Assembly: GCA_021646415.1 (NCBI GenBank)
Contig: SOEU01000015.1
Span: 30,826 to 94,825, forward strand
Direction of reading: 5' to 3'
DNA: 64,000 bases
From: Candidatus Brocadia sp.
Lineage (GTDB): Bacteria > Planctomycetota > Brocadiia > Brocadiales > Brocadiaceae
The notes under the pieces were generated by a model. That model saw nothing but the letters and a program-made list of their open reading frames with translations. It did no database searches and was not told the DNA's origin. The position numbers were made by a program, and so were the translations under genes. Shown here piece by piece: positions 1-9,009 of this stretch; within the stretch, counting starts at the first letter, position 1, and every line of letters starts with the position of its first letter.

Positions 1-2157
1 TTTGCCTAAACTTAACTCGCCCCTGCAAGTGGCGGCTCCATCAGCAATCACCTCTCCCCTTTTTACCTTTTGGCCTTCTGCAACAATGGGTTTTTGATTC
101 AAACATGTACCTTCATTTAATCCCACAAATTTTCTCAGGTTATAGATATCCCTATCATCGATGACAATTTCATCGGCTGTTACTTTTGTTACAATCCCAG
201 CATTCATCGCCTGGATCGTCATACTTGAATTTTGTGCAACAAATCGTTCCATACCAGTAGCTATTATTGGTGGCTCTGTTTTTAATAGTGGAACTGCCTG
301 CCTTTGCATATTAGAACCCATCAGTGCCCTATTCGCATCGCTATGCTCAAGGAAAGGTATCAGGCTGGCTGATACTCCTACCAATTGTTTAGGAGAAACA
401 TCCATGTAATTTACATCTTTAAAATTCGCCTGATGAAAATCACCATTATATCTGCATAATACACTCTCCTTTTCTACTTTCTCCTTACCACTCATTAACA
501 CATCCGCTGGAGCTATTAATTTATTTTCTTCTTCGTCTGCACGAAGATACGTTATTTTATCAGCAATCTTTCCTTTATCAATTATACGATACGGGGTAAT
601 CAAAAAACCATATTCATCCGTTGTTGCATAAATGCTCAGGGATGCAATTAAACCTATATTAGTACCTTCAGGCGTCTCGATTGGACAAACCCTACCGTAG
701 TGAGATACATGAACATCTCTCACTTCGAAACCTGCTCTCTTTCTGTTTAATCCGCCAGGCCCTAATGCACTTAACCTTCTTTCGTGGGTTAACTGCGCCA
801 GAGGATTTGTCTGATCCAATACTTGGGACAGTTCACTCCGGCTAAAGAAATAGTCTATCGCTGAAAAGATAGCTTTAGAATTCACAAGGGAACGTGGTGT
901 TAATTGTTCGGAATCTTTTACACTTAGTCTTTCCTGCACAGTTCGCCTTAGTTTTAAAAAACCCTTTCGTAACTCTTCCCCTGCCAGCTCATCAATGGTT
1001 CGAAGCCTTCGATTCCCCAAATTATCAATATCGTCTACAGATGCCCCAGCCTCACCTTTGCGTAATTTCATTATATACCGTATGGCCTCTACATAGTCTT
1101 CCTTTTGCAGCGTCATCTCGGTTTCATTAATATTGTGCCCCAGCTTCCTGTTCAGCCTAAATCTTCCCACCAACCCCAATCTATATCGCTTTATATCGAA
1201 GAACTTATCATAAAATAGCTGCCTCGCTTTTTCTACCTGCTGCGGATTTCCTGGACGAAACCGTGCATAAATTTTTAACAGGGCATCTTCATGGGATTTC
1301 GTAAAATCAGATTCCAACGAATTCAATATCAATGGATCTTCCATCTTCTTAATTACTTCAATCTTCTTGATTTCCAAATCCGTAATTGTCTTTATCAGTG
1401 TATCGGAAATCTGGCGACCCGCCTCAAGAACAATTTCTCCCGTTTGAGGATTCACGATCTTGTCAACAGTATACCTGCCTCTTAATTTTGTAGCCGAGGC
1501 AAAATCTGTTATTTTTACTACTTCCGTTTCATAGAAGAGCCTGATAATATCTTCATCATTCGTATATTCCTCTGACAAAGCCCTCAGGAAACAGGTAGCC
1601 GGCAACTTTCCGCTCTGATCGATTTTTACCGTAAGACTATCCTTTTTTCCTACTTCCAATTCGATCCAACTCCCTCTCTCTGGGATAATTCTGCACGAAT
1701 GCAACCTTTTTTCAGCATGAAATTCCTCGATAAAGTCTATCCCCGGCGAGCGGTGCAACTGAGTGACAATCACCCTCTCAGTCCCATTAATAATGAATTC
1801 GCCGCCACCTATCATAACCGGTATCTCGCCCAAGTATACTTCTTCCTCAATGGGTTCGGCTCTATTCAATCTCAGCCAAATCCGAAACGGGCAACCATAT
1901 GTTAACCGTAATTGTCTGCACTCATCTTGCGTATATCGTGGTTTCCCAAGATCGTATTTGATATAGTCCAAAGACATCGTTCCATCATAGTTACTTATTG
2001 GGAATATCTCTCTCAATATCGCTTCGATTCCATGATTCTTTCTTTTAGAGGCAGGCACATCCGCTTGCAAAAAATCACCATACGCCTTTGTCTGAATCTG
2101 AACAAGATTTTGGATCTCTATCACCTCTTCAATTTTGCCATAATTACGGATTTCCAT
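1..2157 (-). CDS. rpoB: RNA polymerase beta subunit, N-terminal 719 codons (cut by window edge)
   Basis: Beta subunit of DNA-dependent RNA polymerase. The frame is open from an ATG at 2157 to base 1, so the C-terminal part lies outside the window. The translation carries the family motif NGTERVIVTQLHRSPG near residue 125 and further in GEIVLEAG-type lobe sequence. The beta subunit is usually about 1,150-1,350 residues, so a little over half is present. It follows rplL by 37 bases, the usual rplKAJL-rpoBC order, and is probably transcribed with it. The identification is secure. The start is supported by its agreement with the usual N-terminus of the family. Confidence 0.95.
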   Translation of the reverse strand, partial: MEIRNYGKIEEVIEIQNLVQIQTKAYGDFLQADVPASKRKNHGIEAILREIFPISNYDGTMSLDYIKYDLGKPRYTQDECRQLRLTYGCPFRIWLRLNRAEPIEEEVYLGEIPVMIGGGEFIINGTERVIVTQLHRSPGIDFIEEFHAEKRLHSCRIIPERGSWIELEVGKKDSLTVKIDQSGKLPATCFLRALSEEYTNDEDIIRLFYETEVVKITDFASATKLRGRYTVDKIVNPQTGEIVLEAGRQISDTLIKTITDLEIKKIEVIKKMEDPLILNSLESDFTKSHEDALLKIYARFRPGNPQQVEKARQLFYDKFFDIKRYRLGLVGRFRLNRKLGHNINETEMTLQKEDYVEAIRYIMKLRKGEAGASVDDIDNLGNRRLRTIDELAGEELRKGFLKLRRTVQERLSVKDSEQLTPRSLVNSKAIFSAIDYFFSRSELSQVLDQTNPLAQLTHERRLSALGPGGLNRKRAGFEVRDVHVSHYGRVCPIETPEGTNIGLIASLSIYATTDEYGFLITPYRIIDKGKIADKITYLRADEEENKLIAPADVLMSGKEKVEKESVLCRYNGDFHQANFKDVNYMDVSPKQLVGVSASLIPFLEHSDANRALMGSNMQRQAVPLLKTEPPIIATGMERFVAQNSSMTIQAMNAGIVTKVTADEIVIDDRDIYNLRKFVGLNEGTCLNQKPIVAEGQKVKRGEVIADGAATCRGELSLGK

Positions 2158-2194
2158 AATATCCCCGTGTTTTTAAGTTAGAAAATACAAATTA

Positions 2195-2617
2195 TTATTT
2201 AATTTCTACCTTAGCGCCTGCATCCTCAAGCGATTTCCTAATCTTCTCTGCTTCCTCTTTCGAAACCCCCTCTTTAACCGTCTTAGGAGCACCTTCAACA
2301 AGGTCCTTGGCCTCCTTTAAACCCAGATTCGTTTCAGCGCGAACAGCCTTAATCACCTGGATTTTGTTTGCACCCCCATCCTTCAGAATAACATCAAATG
2401 CGGTCTTTTCCTCTGCAACTGCCGCTTTACCTTCTGCTGCAACGGCTGCTACCCCAACCGGCATGGATGCAACTGCTGCCGCAGAGACACCAAATTTCTG
2501 TTCAAACGCCTTAACGAGTTGTGAGGCTTCCAGCAATGTCATTCCCGCCACCAAATCCAGCACTTGAGCAATTTTGCCGGAAGGCTCAACTGTCTTTTCT
2601 TCACCTACCTGAGTCAT
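2195..2617 (-). CDS. rplL: 50S ribosomal protein L7/L12
   Basis: Stalk protein of the large ribosomal subunit, which recruits translation GTPases. The 140-residue product has an N-terminal dimerisation segment, an Ala/Val-rich hinge around residues 50-75, and the conserved C-terminal domain containing [17 protein letters not shown] and [10 protein letters not shown]. It is slightly longer than the usual 120-130 residues because of an N-terminal extension ([15 protein letters not shown]). An AGGAGG ribosome-binding site lies just upstream of the ATG at 2617. It sits between rplJ and rpoB as in most bacteria. Confidence 0.97.
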   Translation of the reverse strand: MTQVGEEKTVEPSGKIAQVLDLVAGMTLLEASQLVKAFEQKFGVSAAAVASMPVGVAAVAAEGKAAVAEEKTAFDVILKDGGANKIQVIKAVRAETNLGLKEAKDLVEGAPKTVKEGVSKEEAEKIRKSLEDAGAKVEIK

Positions 2618-2652
2618 TTTAATCCTCCTACCTTTCAGGAATCCTGCAAAAA

Positions 2653-3180
2653 CTATTCACCACTTTTTTCTTTTTTATCTTTAACTGCCTGGAATACCGT
2701 TACCAGGCTACGCAAAACAGCATTAAAAGCACTTGCAACCCCTACGATGGGTGCATTGATACCTGTTATTACCTGTGTGCGAAGTACCGGCATACTTGGA
2801 AGCATTGCCAGATTATTTATATCATCAACAGAAACTGTCGCCCCTTCAACAAATCCACCACGCAAACTCAAAAAAGGTATTTTTTTCGACCACTCCAGGG
2901 TTTCTTTTGCCATGATTACCGGATCTTCCCCACCGGTTATTACCGCTGAAGGACCACGGAGCATGTCAATAATCTCCGTAACTTTTAGCTCTTTAAATGC
3001 AATCGCTGCAAGTGAATTTTTAACTATTTCCAGGCAAATCTTCTTTTTTCGCAAATCTTTTCGCAACCGATCGAATTCTAATGCTTTTATCCCCTGATAG
3101 TTCACTACCAAATAATTGTTTGTATTGCGGTAGTTGGAAACCAATCCCTTTACAACAAGTTCTTTTAATTCATTTGCCAT
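2653..3180 (-). CDS. rplJ: 50S ribosomal protein L10
   Basis: L10 anchors the L7/L12 dimers to 23S rRNA and is often the translational repressor of this operon. The 175-residue product matches family length. It shows the N-terminal rRNA-binding half ([17 protein letters not shown]) and a C-terminal helix for L12 binding. The gap to rplA is only 36 bases, so there is no room here for the long L10-binding leader seen in some bacteria. Autoregulation, if any, would have to act through an RNA that includes the end of rplA. Confidence 0.96.
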   Translation of the reverse strand: MANELKELVVKGLVSNYRNTNNYLVVNYQGIKALEFDRLRKDLRKKKICLEIVKNSLAAIAFKELKVTEIIDMLRGPSAVITGGEDPVIMAKETLEWSKKIPFLSLRGGFVEGATVSVDDINNLAMLPSMPVLRTQVITGINAPIVGVASAFNAVLRSLVTVFQAVKDKKEKSGE

Positions 3181-3216
3181 TGCTTTATTTCATTCCCTTC
3201 GCATTTGTTTCTAACC

Positions 3217-3903
3217 CTAAATCTGTACCATTATTCCAGGGCTCATTGTTGAAGATACTGAAACCTTTTCCAAAAACACCCCTTTTGCTGAGGCCGGACG
3301 TGAGTTGATAATATGCTTAATAAACGTATTTATATTATCCTCTAAATCTTTTTCTGAAAACGAAACCTTCCCAACTATGGTATGGACGTTTCCTCCCGCA
3401 TCAGTTCTGTACTCAATTTTACCTGCCTTAAACTCCTTTACAGCCGTTTCAATGTTATCTGTCACCGTCCCCGACTTAGGCGAAGGCATCTTACCCTGCG
3501 GCCCTAGAACCCTACCAAGTTTACCTACCAACCTCATCATATCAGAAGCTGCAATTGCAACATCAAAATCAGCCCATCCGCCCTCAACCTTTTTTACTAA
3601 TTCTTCAGCCCCAACCTCATCCGCACCTGCTTTTTTTGCTATTGCAGCCTTTTCACCGGCAGCAAAAACAATTACTTTAAGACTTTTACCAATACCATTG
3701 GGCAACGAAACAGACCCTCTGACAAGTTGATCCGATTGCTTCGGGTCAATACCCAGTTTCATTGCAACCTCAACGCTTTCGTCAAATTTCGCCGATTTAA
3801 AAGACTTAAGCAACTTAACGGCTTCTTTTAAATCGTACTTTTTCCCTGAATCTACAATATTCCAGGACTCTAAATATCTCTTGCTTCTTTTTGCCATCTG
3901 CAT
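3217..3903 (-). CDS. rplA: 50S ribosomal protein L1
   Basis: L1 forms the mobile L1 stalk near the ribosomal E site. The 228-residue product has the expected length and motifs (GSVSLPNGIGK, VLGPQGKMPSPKSGTVT). Two ATG codons are available, at 3903 (MQMAKRSK) and at 3897 (MAKRSK, the usual N-terminus). A GAAAGGA Shine-Dalgarno sits 4 bases before the first and about 10 before the second, so the choice is open; the longer form is given. It lies between rplK and rplJ. Confidence 0.96.
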   Translation of the reverse strand: MQMAKRSKRYLESWNIVDSGKKYDLKEAVKLLKSFKSAKFDESVEVAMKLGIDPKQSDQLVRGSVSLPNGIGKSLKVIVFAAGEKAAIAKKAGADEVGAEELVKKVEGGWADFDVAIAASDMMRLVGKLGRVLGPQGKMPSPKSGTVTDNIETAVKEFKAGKIEYRTDAGGNVHTIVGKVSFSEKDLEDNINTFIKHIINSRPASAKGVFLEKVSVSSTMSPGIMVQI

Positions 3904-3944
3904 ACTTTCCTTTCAAACAGCCAAAACATGCACTTTTATGGAAA

Positions 3945-4370
3945 TTAGTCTACCACCTTAATTCCCATATTGCGGGCAGTTCCTTCTACTACTTTTATAG
4001 CAGCATCCAAATTATCAGCATTCAAATCAGCCAGTTTTTTACTTGCAATTTCTTTTAATTGTTGCATAGTTACCTGCCCCACCTTTTGCTTGTTTGGCTC
4101 AGAAGAGCCTTTCGCAATGCCAGCCAGTTGCTTTAACAACACTGAGGCAGGGGGAGATTTTAAAACAAATGTAAATGTTTTATCCTTAAAAACCGTAATC
4201 TCTACCGGTGTCAAAACACCTTGTAAATCTTTTGTCTTGTCATTAAATTGCTTTACGAATTGCCCTATATTTACTCCATGCTGACCAAGAGCTGGTCCTA
4301 CTGGTGGTGCTGGGGTAGCCTGCCCTCCCGGACATTGTAGTTTAATCTTTGCCAAGATCTCTTTTGCCAT
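3945..4370 (-). CDS. rplK: 50S ribosomal protein L11
   Basis: L11 is part of the GTPase-associated centre. The 141-residue product carries the typical N-terminus ([23 protein letters not shown], shortened here to [16 protein letters not shown]) and the C-terminal RNA-binding domain ([13 protein letters not shown] ending). It follows nusG by 15 bases in the conserved secE-nusG-rplK-rplA order. Confidence 0.97.
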   Translation of the reverse strand: MAKEILAKIKLQCPGGQATPAPPVGPALGQHGVNIGQFVKQFNDKTKDLQGVLTPVEITVFKDKTFTFVLKSPPASVLLKQLAGIAKGSSEPNKQKVGQVTMQQLKEIASKKLADLNADNLDAAIKVVEGTARNMGIKVVD

Positions 4371-4385
4371 CTTATACTCCTACTA

Positions 4386-4934
4386 TCAAATTGCCTCAAC
4401 CTGCCAATATTCCAACTCAACCGGAGTTGCCCTGCCAAACACCGTAAGCATTATTTTTACACGACCGCTGGCTGGTAACACTTCTTCAACAATCCCGTCG
4501 TAATTTTCAAATGGCCCTTCCTTAACTCTTACCTTCTCACCTTCTCTGAATTCAATCTTTGCCCGGGGTTTTTCTTCTTTATGCTCAACGTCAGACAACA
4601 GCTTCTCCACTTCGTAGCTCGCCATAGGCACCGGCTTGTTCTGCCCACCAATAAAATCGCCGGCACCAGGTGTTTCGCGGATCAGAAACCAAACTTCCTT
4701 CGGTATCTGGCCATGCTCATCTACCTCGACCTCGGCCATTATATAACCCGGATATATTTTTCTTTCTGTTATCCTTTTCTTACCACCCTTAATTTCCGAA
4801 ACCTTCTCACTGGGAACCAAAACATTCGTGATTAACCCTTCTAAGCCACGCGCCTTAATGAGCTCTATCAAACTATCCCTTACTTTGTCCTCTTTATTGC
4901 TCTGAACGCGTAAAACAAACCATTGCTTAGACAT
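4386..4934 (-). CDS. nusG: Transcription termination/antitermination factor NusG
   Basis: NusG binds the RNA polymerase clamp and couples it to Rho or the ribosome. The reading frame is open up to 4985, but the family N-terminus (MSKQWFVLRVQSNKEDKV) starts at the ATG at 4934. That gives 182 residues, the usual length, so the upstream 17 codons are probably not translated. The NGN domain occupies roughly residues 1-110 (KIYPGYIMAEV), followed by a KOW domain (EGEKVRVKEGPFENYDG). The 197-base gap to secE is longer than usual and could hold an internal promoter. Confidence 0.95.
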   Translation of the reverse strand: MSKQWFVLRVQSNKEDKVRDSLIELIKARGLEGLITNVLVPSEKVSEIKGGKKRITERKIYPGYIMAEVEVDEHGQIPKEVWFLIRETPGAGDFIGGQNKPVPMASYEVEKLLSDVEHKEEKPRAKIEFREGEKVRVKEGPFENYDGIVEEVLPASGRVKIMLTVFGRATPVELEYWQVEAI

Positions 4935-5131
4935 TTTAATATTTAAACCTATAGAAAAAAACCACAAAAAGCACCCTATAACCACTGCAAGACAAAGATT
5001 AATCTGCGTTATTTAATCACGAGGAAGGAATCAAAAGAATTGACAGTCTGAGGAGCATCCAAAACTCATCATCATTGCCACACTGGGACGTAATACCCAT
5101 CCTTTCACCCAAGCCACCGACATACATTACA

Positions 5132-5593
5132 TTAAAGCACGCCAATGTACTCCATTACCACAGACACAAACCAATCAACACCCAATATAAACATTCCTAT
5201 TACAATAACTGACACGATAACAACCGCCGTAGAACCAACCAACTCATATCTTGTTGGCCATGAAACTTTTTGAAGTTCACCCTGAGTATCAATGAGAAAT
5301 TCAACCGTCTTTTTACCGCTATTATCTAAAGGCCTAATTCCCGTCTCAAAACCTACGACAAAAATACCAATTAAAAAACCCAAAAAAACAAAAAGCAAAA
5401 AGGCACACACTAGCCCCCAAGACAAACTAATGTCAATTAACGGAATCCTCGCACTTCCGGCAACATTTGGCAAGTCTATCAAAACATTATACAGCGAGAC
5501 AGAAGCAAACAACGCAAGGATGCCTAATGCAATTCCTACGGCAATTCTGCTATATACCCCAAACCCTTTTCTATAAACCCCAAAAAACGACAT
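5132..5593 (-). CDS. secE: Preprotein translocase subunit SecE, three-helix form
   Basis: SecE is the essential clamp subunit of the SecYEG channel. Many bacteria have a short single-helix SecE. This 153-residue protein shows three hydrophobic segments, at roughly residues 17-40, 52-77 and 122-148. The conserved cytoplasmic amphipathic helix and last membrane span (ELQKVSWPTRYELVGST) are present. The three-helix layout resembles that of E. coli. It lies between tRNA-Trp and nusG. Confidence 0.9.
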   Translation of the reverse strand: MSFFGVYRKGFGVYSRIAVGIALGILALFASVSLYNVLIDLPNVAGSARIPLIDISLSWGLVCAFLLFVFLGFLIGIFVVGFETGIRPLDNSGKKTVEFLIDTQGELQKVSWPTRYELVGSTAVVIVSVIVIGMFILGVDWFVSVVMEYIGVL

Positions 5594-5612
5594 CTTGTAA
5601 TCTCTTTATATA

Positions 5613-5689
5613 TGGCAGGTCTGGAGGGACTCGAACCCCCAACGGCCGGATTTGGAGTCCGGTGCTCTACCAATTAGAGCTACAGACCT
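5613..5689 (-). tRNA. tRNA-Trp (anticodon CCA)
   Basis: The minus strand folds as a full cloverleaf beginning AGGTCTGTAGCTC. The anticodon loop CTCCAAA gives anticodon CCA, the T arm is GGTTCGAGTCC, and the 3' CCA is encoded. It lies between rpmG and secE, as in many bacteria. Confidence 0.95.
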
Positions 5690-5732
5690 TTATTTTAATG
5701 CGAAAACAATTTAATCAACATAAAGCAAAAAT

Positions 5733-5882
5733 CTACTTCTTGTATTCTTTGTGATCTGTGTGCTTCCTGCAATACCTGCAAAACTTCTTCAGCTCCAACT
5801 TTTCTGTTTGTTGTGTCTTTTTAGGCGTTCTATAATTCCTACTAGAACATATTTTACACACCATAGTCACATATTCACGCAT
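5733..5882 (-). CDS. rpmG: 50S ribosomal protein L33
   Basis: A 49-residue protein read from the ATG at 5882, ending in TAG. Translation begins MREYVTMVCKICSSRNY and contains two CxxC pairs (CKIC and CRYC), so this is the zinc-binding form of L33. The product has the usual length and is basic. It lies 17 bases downstream of tuf and upstream of tRNA-Trp and secE, the common rpmG-secE-nusG arrangement. Confidence 0.93.
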   Translation of the reverse strand: MREYVTMVCKICSSRNYRTPKKTQQTEKLELKKFCRYCRKHTDHKEYKK

Positions 5883-5899
5883 CGCATATTCCTGAGTTT

Positions 5900-7102
5900 T
5901 TATTCAATAATTTTTGTAACGACGCCGGCGCCGACAGTCTTTCCACCCTCCCGGATAGCAAACCTCAACCCCTCATCCATCGCTATCGGTGTCAGCAACT
6001 CCACATTTACCTTCACATTATCACCAGGCATCACCATCTCTGCACCACCCGTCAAGCTTACCACCCCCGTCACATCCGTCGTCCTGAAATAGAACTGCGG
6101 CCTATACCCATTAAAAAATGGTGTATGCCTGCCACCCTCTTCCTTCGTCAATATATATGCCTCTGCCTCATACTTCCTATGCGGAGTTATACTCCCCGGT
6201 TTCGCCAACACCTGACCCCTCTCCAAATCATCCTTCTCTATACCTCTCAGCAACACCCCAAGGTTGTCTCCCGCCTGCCCCTCATCCAACGTCTTATTAA
6301 ACATCTCCACCCCTGTCACTACAGACTTCTTAATCTCCGGCCTTATCCCTACGATATCCACCTCATCGCCAACCTTCACCTTACCCCTCTCCACCCTCCC
6401 AGTTCCCACTGTACCCCGTCCTTTGATACTAAACACATCTTCCACCGACATCAAAAACGGCTTATCTATCTCTCTTACTGGGTCGGGAATATATGCATCC
6501 ACTGCCTCCATCAACTTCAACACAGGTCCGCAATTCGCGCACGTCGCCGCCCCACACCCGCACTCATTCGCCTTGAGCGCCGACCCCCTGATCACCGGTA
6601 TCTCATCCCCGGGGAAATTGTACTTACTCAACAACTCGCGAACCTCCATCTCCACCAAATCCAACAACTCCTTATCCTCGAGCATATCCACCTTGTTCAT
6701 AAACACCACAATCCTCGGCACCCCAACCTGCCTCGCCAGCAATATATGCTCCCGCGTCTGCGGCATTGGCCCATCCGGCGCACTCACCACCAGTATCGCA
6801 CCATCCATCTGCGCCGCTCCGGTTATCATATTCTTCACGTAATCCGCATGCCCAGGACAATCAACATGCGCATAATGCCTCTTTTGCGTCTCGTACTCCA
6901 CATGTGATATCGCTATTGTTATACCCCTCTCCCTCTCCTCCGGCGCCTTGTCTATCGAATCATACGCCCTCTCCTTGGCCAACCCCTGCTTCGCCAATAC
7001 ATGTGTTATCACTGACGTCAACGTCGTCTTCCCGTGATCCACATGCCCTATCGTCCCCACATTCACATGCGGCTTCGTCCGCTTAAATACTTCTTTACCC
7101 AT
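5900..7102 (-). CDS. tuf: Elongation factor Tu with a cysteine cluster in the G domain
   Basis: EF-Tu delivers aminoacyl-tRNA to the ribosome. The 400-residue product has all G-domain motifs: GHVDHGKTT (residues 19-27), DCPGH (81-85) and NKVD (136-139). Domains II and III are intact and the protein ends in VVTKIIE. An unusual stretch at residues 178-192 reads [15 protein letters not shown], with cysteines at 181, 183, 188 and 191, where E. coli has a short acidic loop. This could bind a metal. The gene is visibly richer in C and G at third positions than its neighbours, as expected for a very highly expressed gene. It follows tRNA-Thr(GGU). Confidence 0.97.
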   Translation of the reverse strand: MGKEVFKRTKPHVNVGTIGHVDHGKTTLTSVITHVLAKQGLAKERAYDSIDKAPEERERGITIAISHVEYETQKRHYAHVDCPGHADYVKNMITGAAQMDGAILVVSAPDGPMPQTREHILLARQVGVPRIVVFMNKVDMLEDKELLDLVEMEVRELLSKYNFPGDEIPVIRGSALKANECGCGAATCANCGPVLKLMEAVDAYIPDPVREIDKPFLMSVEDVFSIKGRGTVGTGRVERGKVKVGDEVDIVGIRPEIKKSVVTGVEMFNKTLDEGQAGDNLGVLLRGIEKDDLERGQVLAKPGSITPHRKYEAEAYILTKEEGGRHTPFFNGYRPQFYFRTTDVTGVVSLTGGAEMVMPGDNVKVNVELLTPIAMDEGLRFAIREGGKTVGAGVVTKIIE

Positions 7103-7171
7103 AGACTCCCCTTCCCTAATTAATTCCCAGCCCTATATACCCTATATATTAGTTTTATATTTTATTTTATA

Positions 7172-7246
7172 TGGAGCTGCTGATGGGATTTGAACCCATG
7201 GCCTCGTCCTTACCAAGGACGTGCTCCACCACTGAGCTACAGCAGC
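7172..7246 (-). tRNA. tRNA-Thr (anticodon GGT)
   Basis: The minus strand reads GCTGCTGTAGCTCAGTGGTG at the 5' end and folds as a cloverleaf. The anticodon loop CTTGGTAA gives GGT. The T arm is GGTTCAAATCC and the 3' CCA is encoded. It is the last tRNA before tuf in the Thr-Tyr-Gly-Thr-tuf order also known from E. coli. Confidence 0.95.
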
Positions 7247-7394
7247 AAGTACAAGGTAATATGAATCTAACAACCTACCTCAGCACTTCAGTTGCCACCC
7301 CTCGCTATACAAATGCAGAAGTCATGTATATTACCATGAAAAAAAATAAATGTCAAACACAAAGTACATTTTTATTTTATTTTTAAGCAGATCA

Positions 7395-7465
7395 AGCGGG
7401 CGATGGGAATCGAACCCACATGACTAGCTTGGAAGGCTAGGGCTCTACCATTGAGCTACGCCCGC
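7395..7465 (-). tRNA. tRNA-Gly (anticodon TCC)
   Basis: The minus strand reads GCGGGCGTAGCTCAATGGTA. The anticodon loop CTTCCAA gives TCC, the T arm is GGTTCGATTCC, and the acceptor stem GCGGGCG/CGCCCGC pairs fully. The 3' CCA is not encoded here, unlike the neighbouring tRNAs, so it must be added after transcription. Confidence 0.94.
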
Positions 7466-7493
7466 AGAAATCAACTTCAATTCCACTAAAAAC

Positions 7494-7578
7494 TGGTGGG
7501 TGGAGGAGGATTCGAACCTCCGAAGGCTATGCCAACAGATTTACAGTCTGTCCCCTTTGGCCACTCGGGAATCCACCC
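7494..7578 (-). tRNA. tRNA-Tyr (anticodon GTA)
   Basis: A class II tRNA on the minus strand starting GGGTGGATTCCCGAGTGGCC. The anticodon loop CTGTAAA gives GTA. A long variable arm (TTGGCATAGCCTTCG region) is present and the 3' CCA is encoded. It is a member of the tRNA-tuf cluster. Confidence 0.95.
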
Positions 7579-7623
7579 TATCTAATTATTCTGTTTCTTA
7601 AGCTTTGTCCCTGCAACACATTC

Positions 7624-7699
7624 TGGAGCTAGCGGTGGGACTCGAACCCACAACCTGCGGTTTACAAAACCGCTGCTCCGCCATTGAGCTACGCTAGCT
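7624..7699 (-). tRNA. tRNA-Thr (anticodon TGT)
   Basis: The minus strand starts AGCTAGCGTAGCTCAATGGC. The anticodon loop TTTGTAA gives TGT, the T arm is GGTTCGAGTCC, and CCA is encoded. It is the first gene of the tRNA-tuf transcription unit and lies about 7 bases below the predicted transcription start. Confidence 0.95.
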
Positions 7700-7712
7700 C
7701 AGAAAAAGGATT

Positions 7713-7740
7713 ATGATATCAAAACACACAAATTATTCAA
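7713..7740 (-). promoter_or_regulatory. Predicted sigma-70 promoter of the tRNA-tuf unit
   Basis: On the minus strand TTGAAT (7740-7735) is followed after 16 bases by TATCAT (7718-7713). Transcription would start near 7706, immediately before tRNA-Thr(UGU). It could drive the whole tRNA-tuf-secE-rplK series. This rests on sequence and position only. Confidence 0.5.
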
Positions 7741-7759
7741 GTAAAATTTACAACTACCT

Positions 7760-8896
7760 TCAAAAACACGAAAGATACCCTTCGAAATTACGTTTCACCT
7801 CGTCAATACTATCCTCTCCAAATTTTTCCAAAAATGCTCTGGCAATTTCAAAGGCGATCATAGATTCACAAACAACAGAAGCAGCTGGAACCGCACAAAC
7901 GTCCGATCTTTCATAGGTAGCCGTGATTGGCTCCTTTGTCAACAAATCCACAGATCTTAATGGCTTTTTCAATGTCGGAATAGGTTTCATATACGCCCTC
8001 GCTATAATCGGTTCCCCATTACTTAGACCACCTTCTATTCCTCCGGCATTGTTTGTCATCCTTTTAAATCCACCTGTTAACGACTTACCCTGTTTTGGCT
8101 TTTCATAAAAAATCTCGTCATGCACCTCCGAACCAAATCTGTCGGCTGCAGTACAACCCAAACCTAATTCGACACCCTTGATTGCCTGAACAGACATCAA
8201 GGCACAGGCAATCCTTGCGTCCACCCTTAAATCCCATTGCGTATGGTTTCCCAATCCCACAGGCAATCCATACGCAACAACTTCAATAACACCCCCGAGT
8301 GAATCCCCTTTTTCTGCCGTTTCTTTAATCTTTTCAATAATTCTTTCCTCAATATCCTGATCGATACAGTATATGGGGCTTTTTTCACGAATTTTTTGTG
8401 CGACGTCTATGTCTTTAAGGAGTTTATCTGAATTAATACCCCCGATCCCTTTTACGTAACCAAATACACCGATTCCAAAAAGAGAGAGTAAAATCTTTGC
8501 CACAGCACCAACTGCCACCCTGGCAGCAGTCTCTCTTGCACTTGCCCGTTCCAGAATGTTCCGCGCATCTTTTTGGTTATATTTTAGAACACCAGCCAGG
8601 TCTGCATGGCCTGGCCTGGGACGAGTAACGGCAGGCAACTCATCAATTTTATAATCACTGTTTTTGATCATTAAACAAATGGGACTACCTAAGGTTATAT
8701 TTTTCCTAATCCCTGAAAGAATTTCCACGCGGTCTTCCTCAATCTGCATCCTCCCACCCCTGCCTAATCCACCTTGTCTACGCTTCATTTCCTTGTTGAT
8801 AACTGCTTCGTCAATAAACACCCCCGCCGGAAACCCTTCAATCATCGCGACAAGACATTTCCCGTGAGATTCTCCTGCAGTTTTAAAATATAACAT
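7760..8896 (-). CDS. aroC: Chorismate synthase
   Basis: AroC converts 5-enolpyruvylshikimate-3-phosphate to chorismate using reduced FMN, the last common step of aromatic amino acid synthesis. The 378-residue product has family length and motifs: the N-terminal [44 protein letters not shown], and the C-terminal [13 protein letters not shown] and DVCAVPAA. It reads toward the tRNA cluster and away from the LolC/E-like gene. The ATG at 8896 agrees with the family N-terminus ([12 protein letters not shown]). Confidence 0.97.
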   Translation of the reverse strand: MLYFKTAGESHGKCLVAMIEGFPAGVFIDEAVINKEMKRRQGGLGRGGRMQIEEDRVEILSGIRKNITLGSPICLMIKNSDYKIDELPAVTRPRPGHADLAGVLKYNQKDARNILERASARETAARVAVGAVAKILLSLFGIGVFGYVKGIGGINSDKLLKDIDVAQKIREKSPIYCIDQDIEERIIEKIKETAEKGDSLGGVIEVVAYGLPVGLGNHTQWDLRVDARIACALMSVQAIKGVELGLGCTAADRFGSEVHDEIFYEKPKQGKSLTGGFKRMTNNAGGIEGGLSNGEPIIARAYMKPIPTLKKPLRSVDLLTKEPITATYERSDVCAVPAASVVCESMIAFEIARAFLEKFGEDSIDEVKRNFEGYLSCF

Positions 8897-8931
8897 TCCA
8901 TGTCTCCAAAAATGGCAAATTTATTATTTCA

Positions 8932-8959
8932 TTGCCTAAAAATTTATATATGCTAGAAT
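8932..8959 (+). promoter_or_regulatory. Predicted sigma-70 promoter upstream of the LolC/E-like gene
   Basis: TTGCCT (8932-8937) and TAGAAT (8954-8959) are spaced by 16 bases in the divergent aroC/permease gap, about 50 bases before the ATG at 9010. Supported by sequence and position only. Confidence 0.4.
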
Positions 8960-9009
8960 TCGGGAATTATATATTTAACAATTCAAAATAACAATGCAAA
9001 ATCTGTCCG

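Noticed and set aside
894..1130. Plus-strand open frame opposite rpoB
   Set aside because: Shadow of rpoB on the opposite strand; no ribosome-binding site and no family likeness.
6125..6907. 260-codon plus-strand frame opposite tuf
   Set aside because: Long only because tuf has biased codon use; the His/Pro/Leu-rich translation is typical of an antisense frame of a highly expressed gene.
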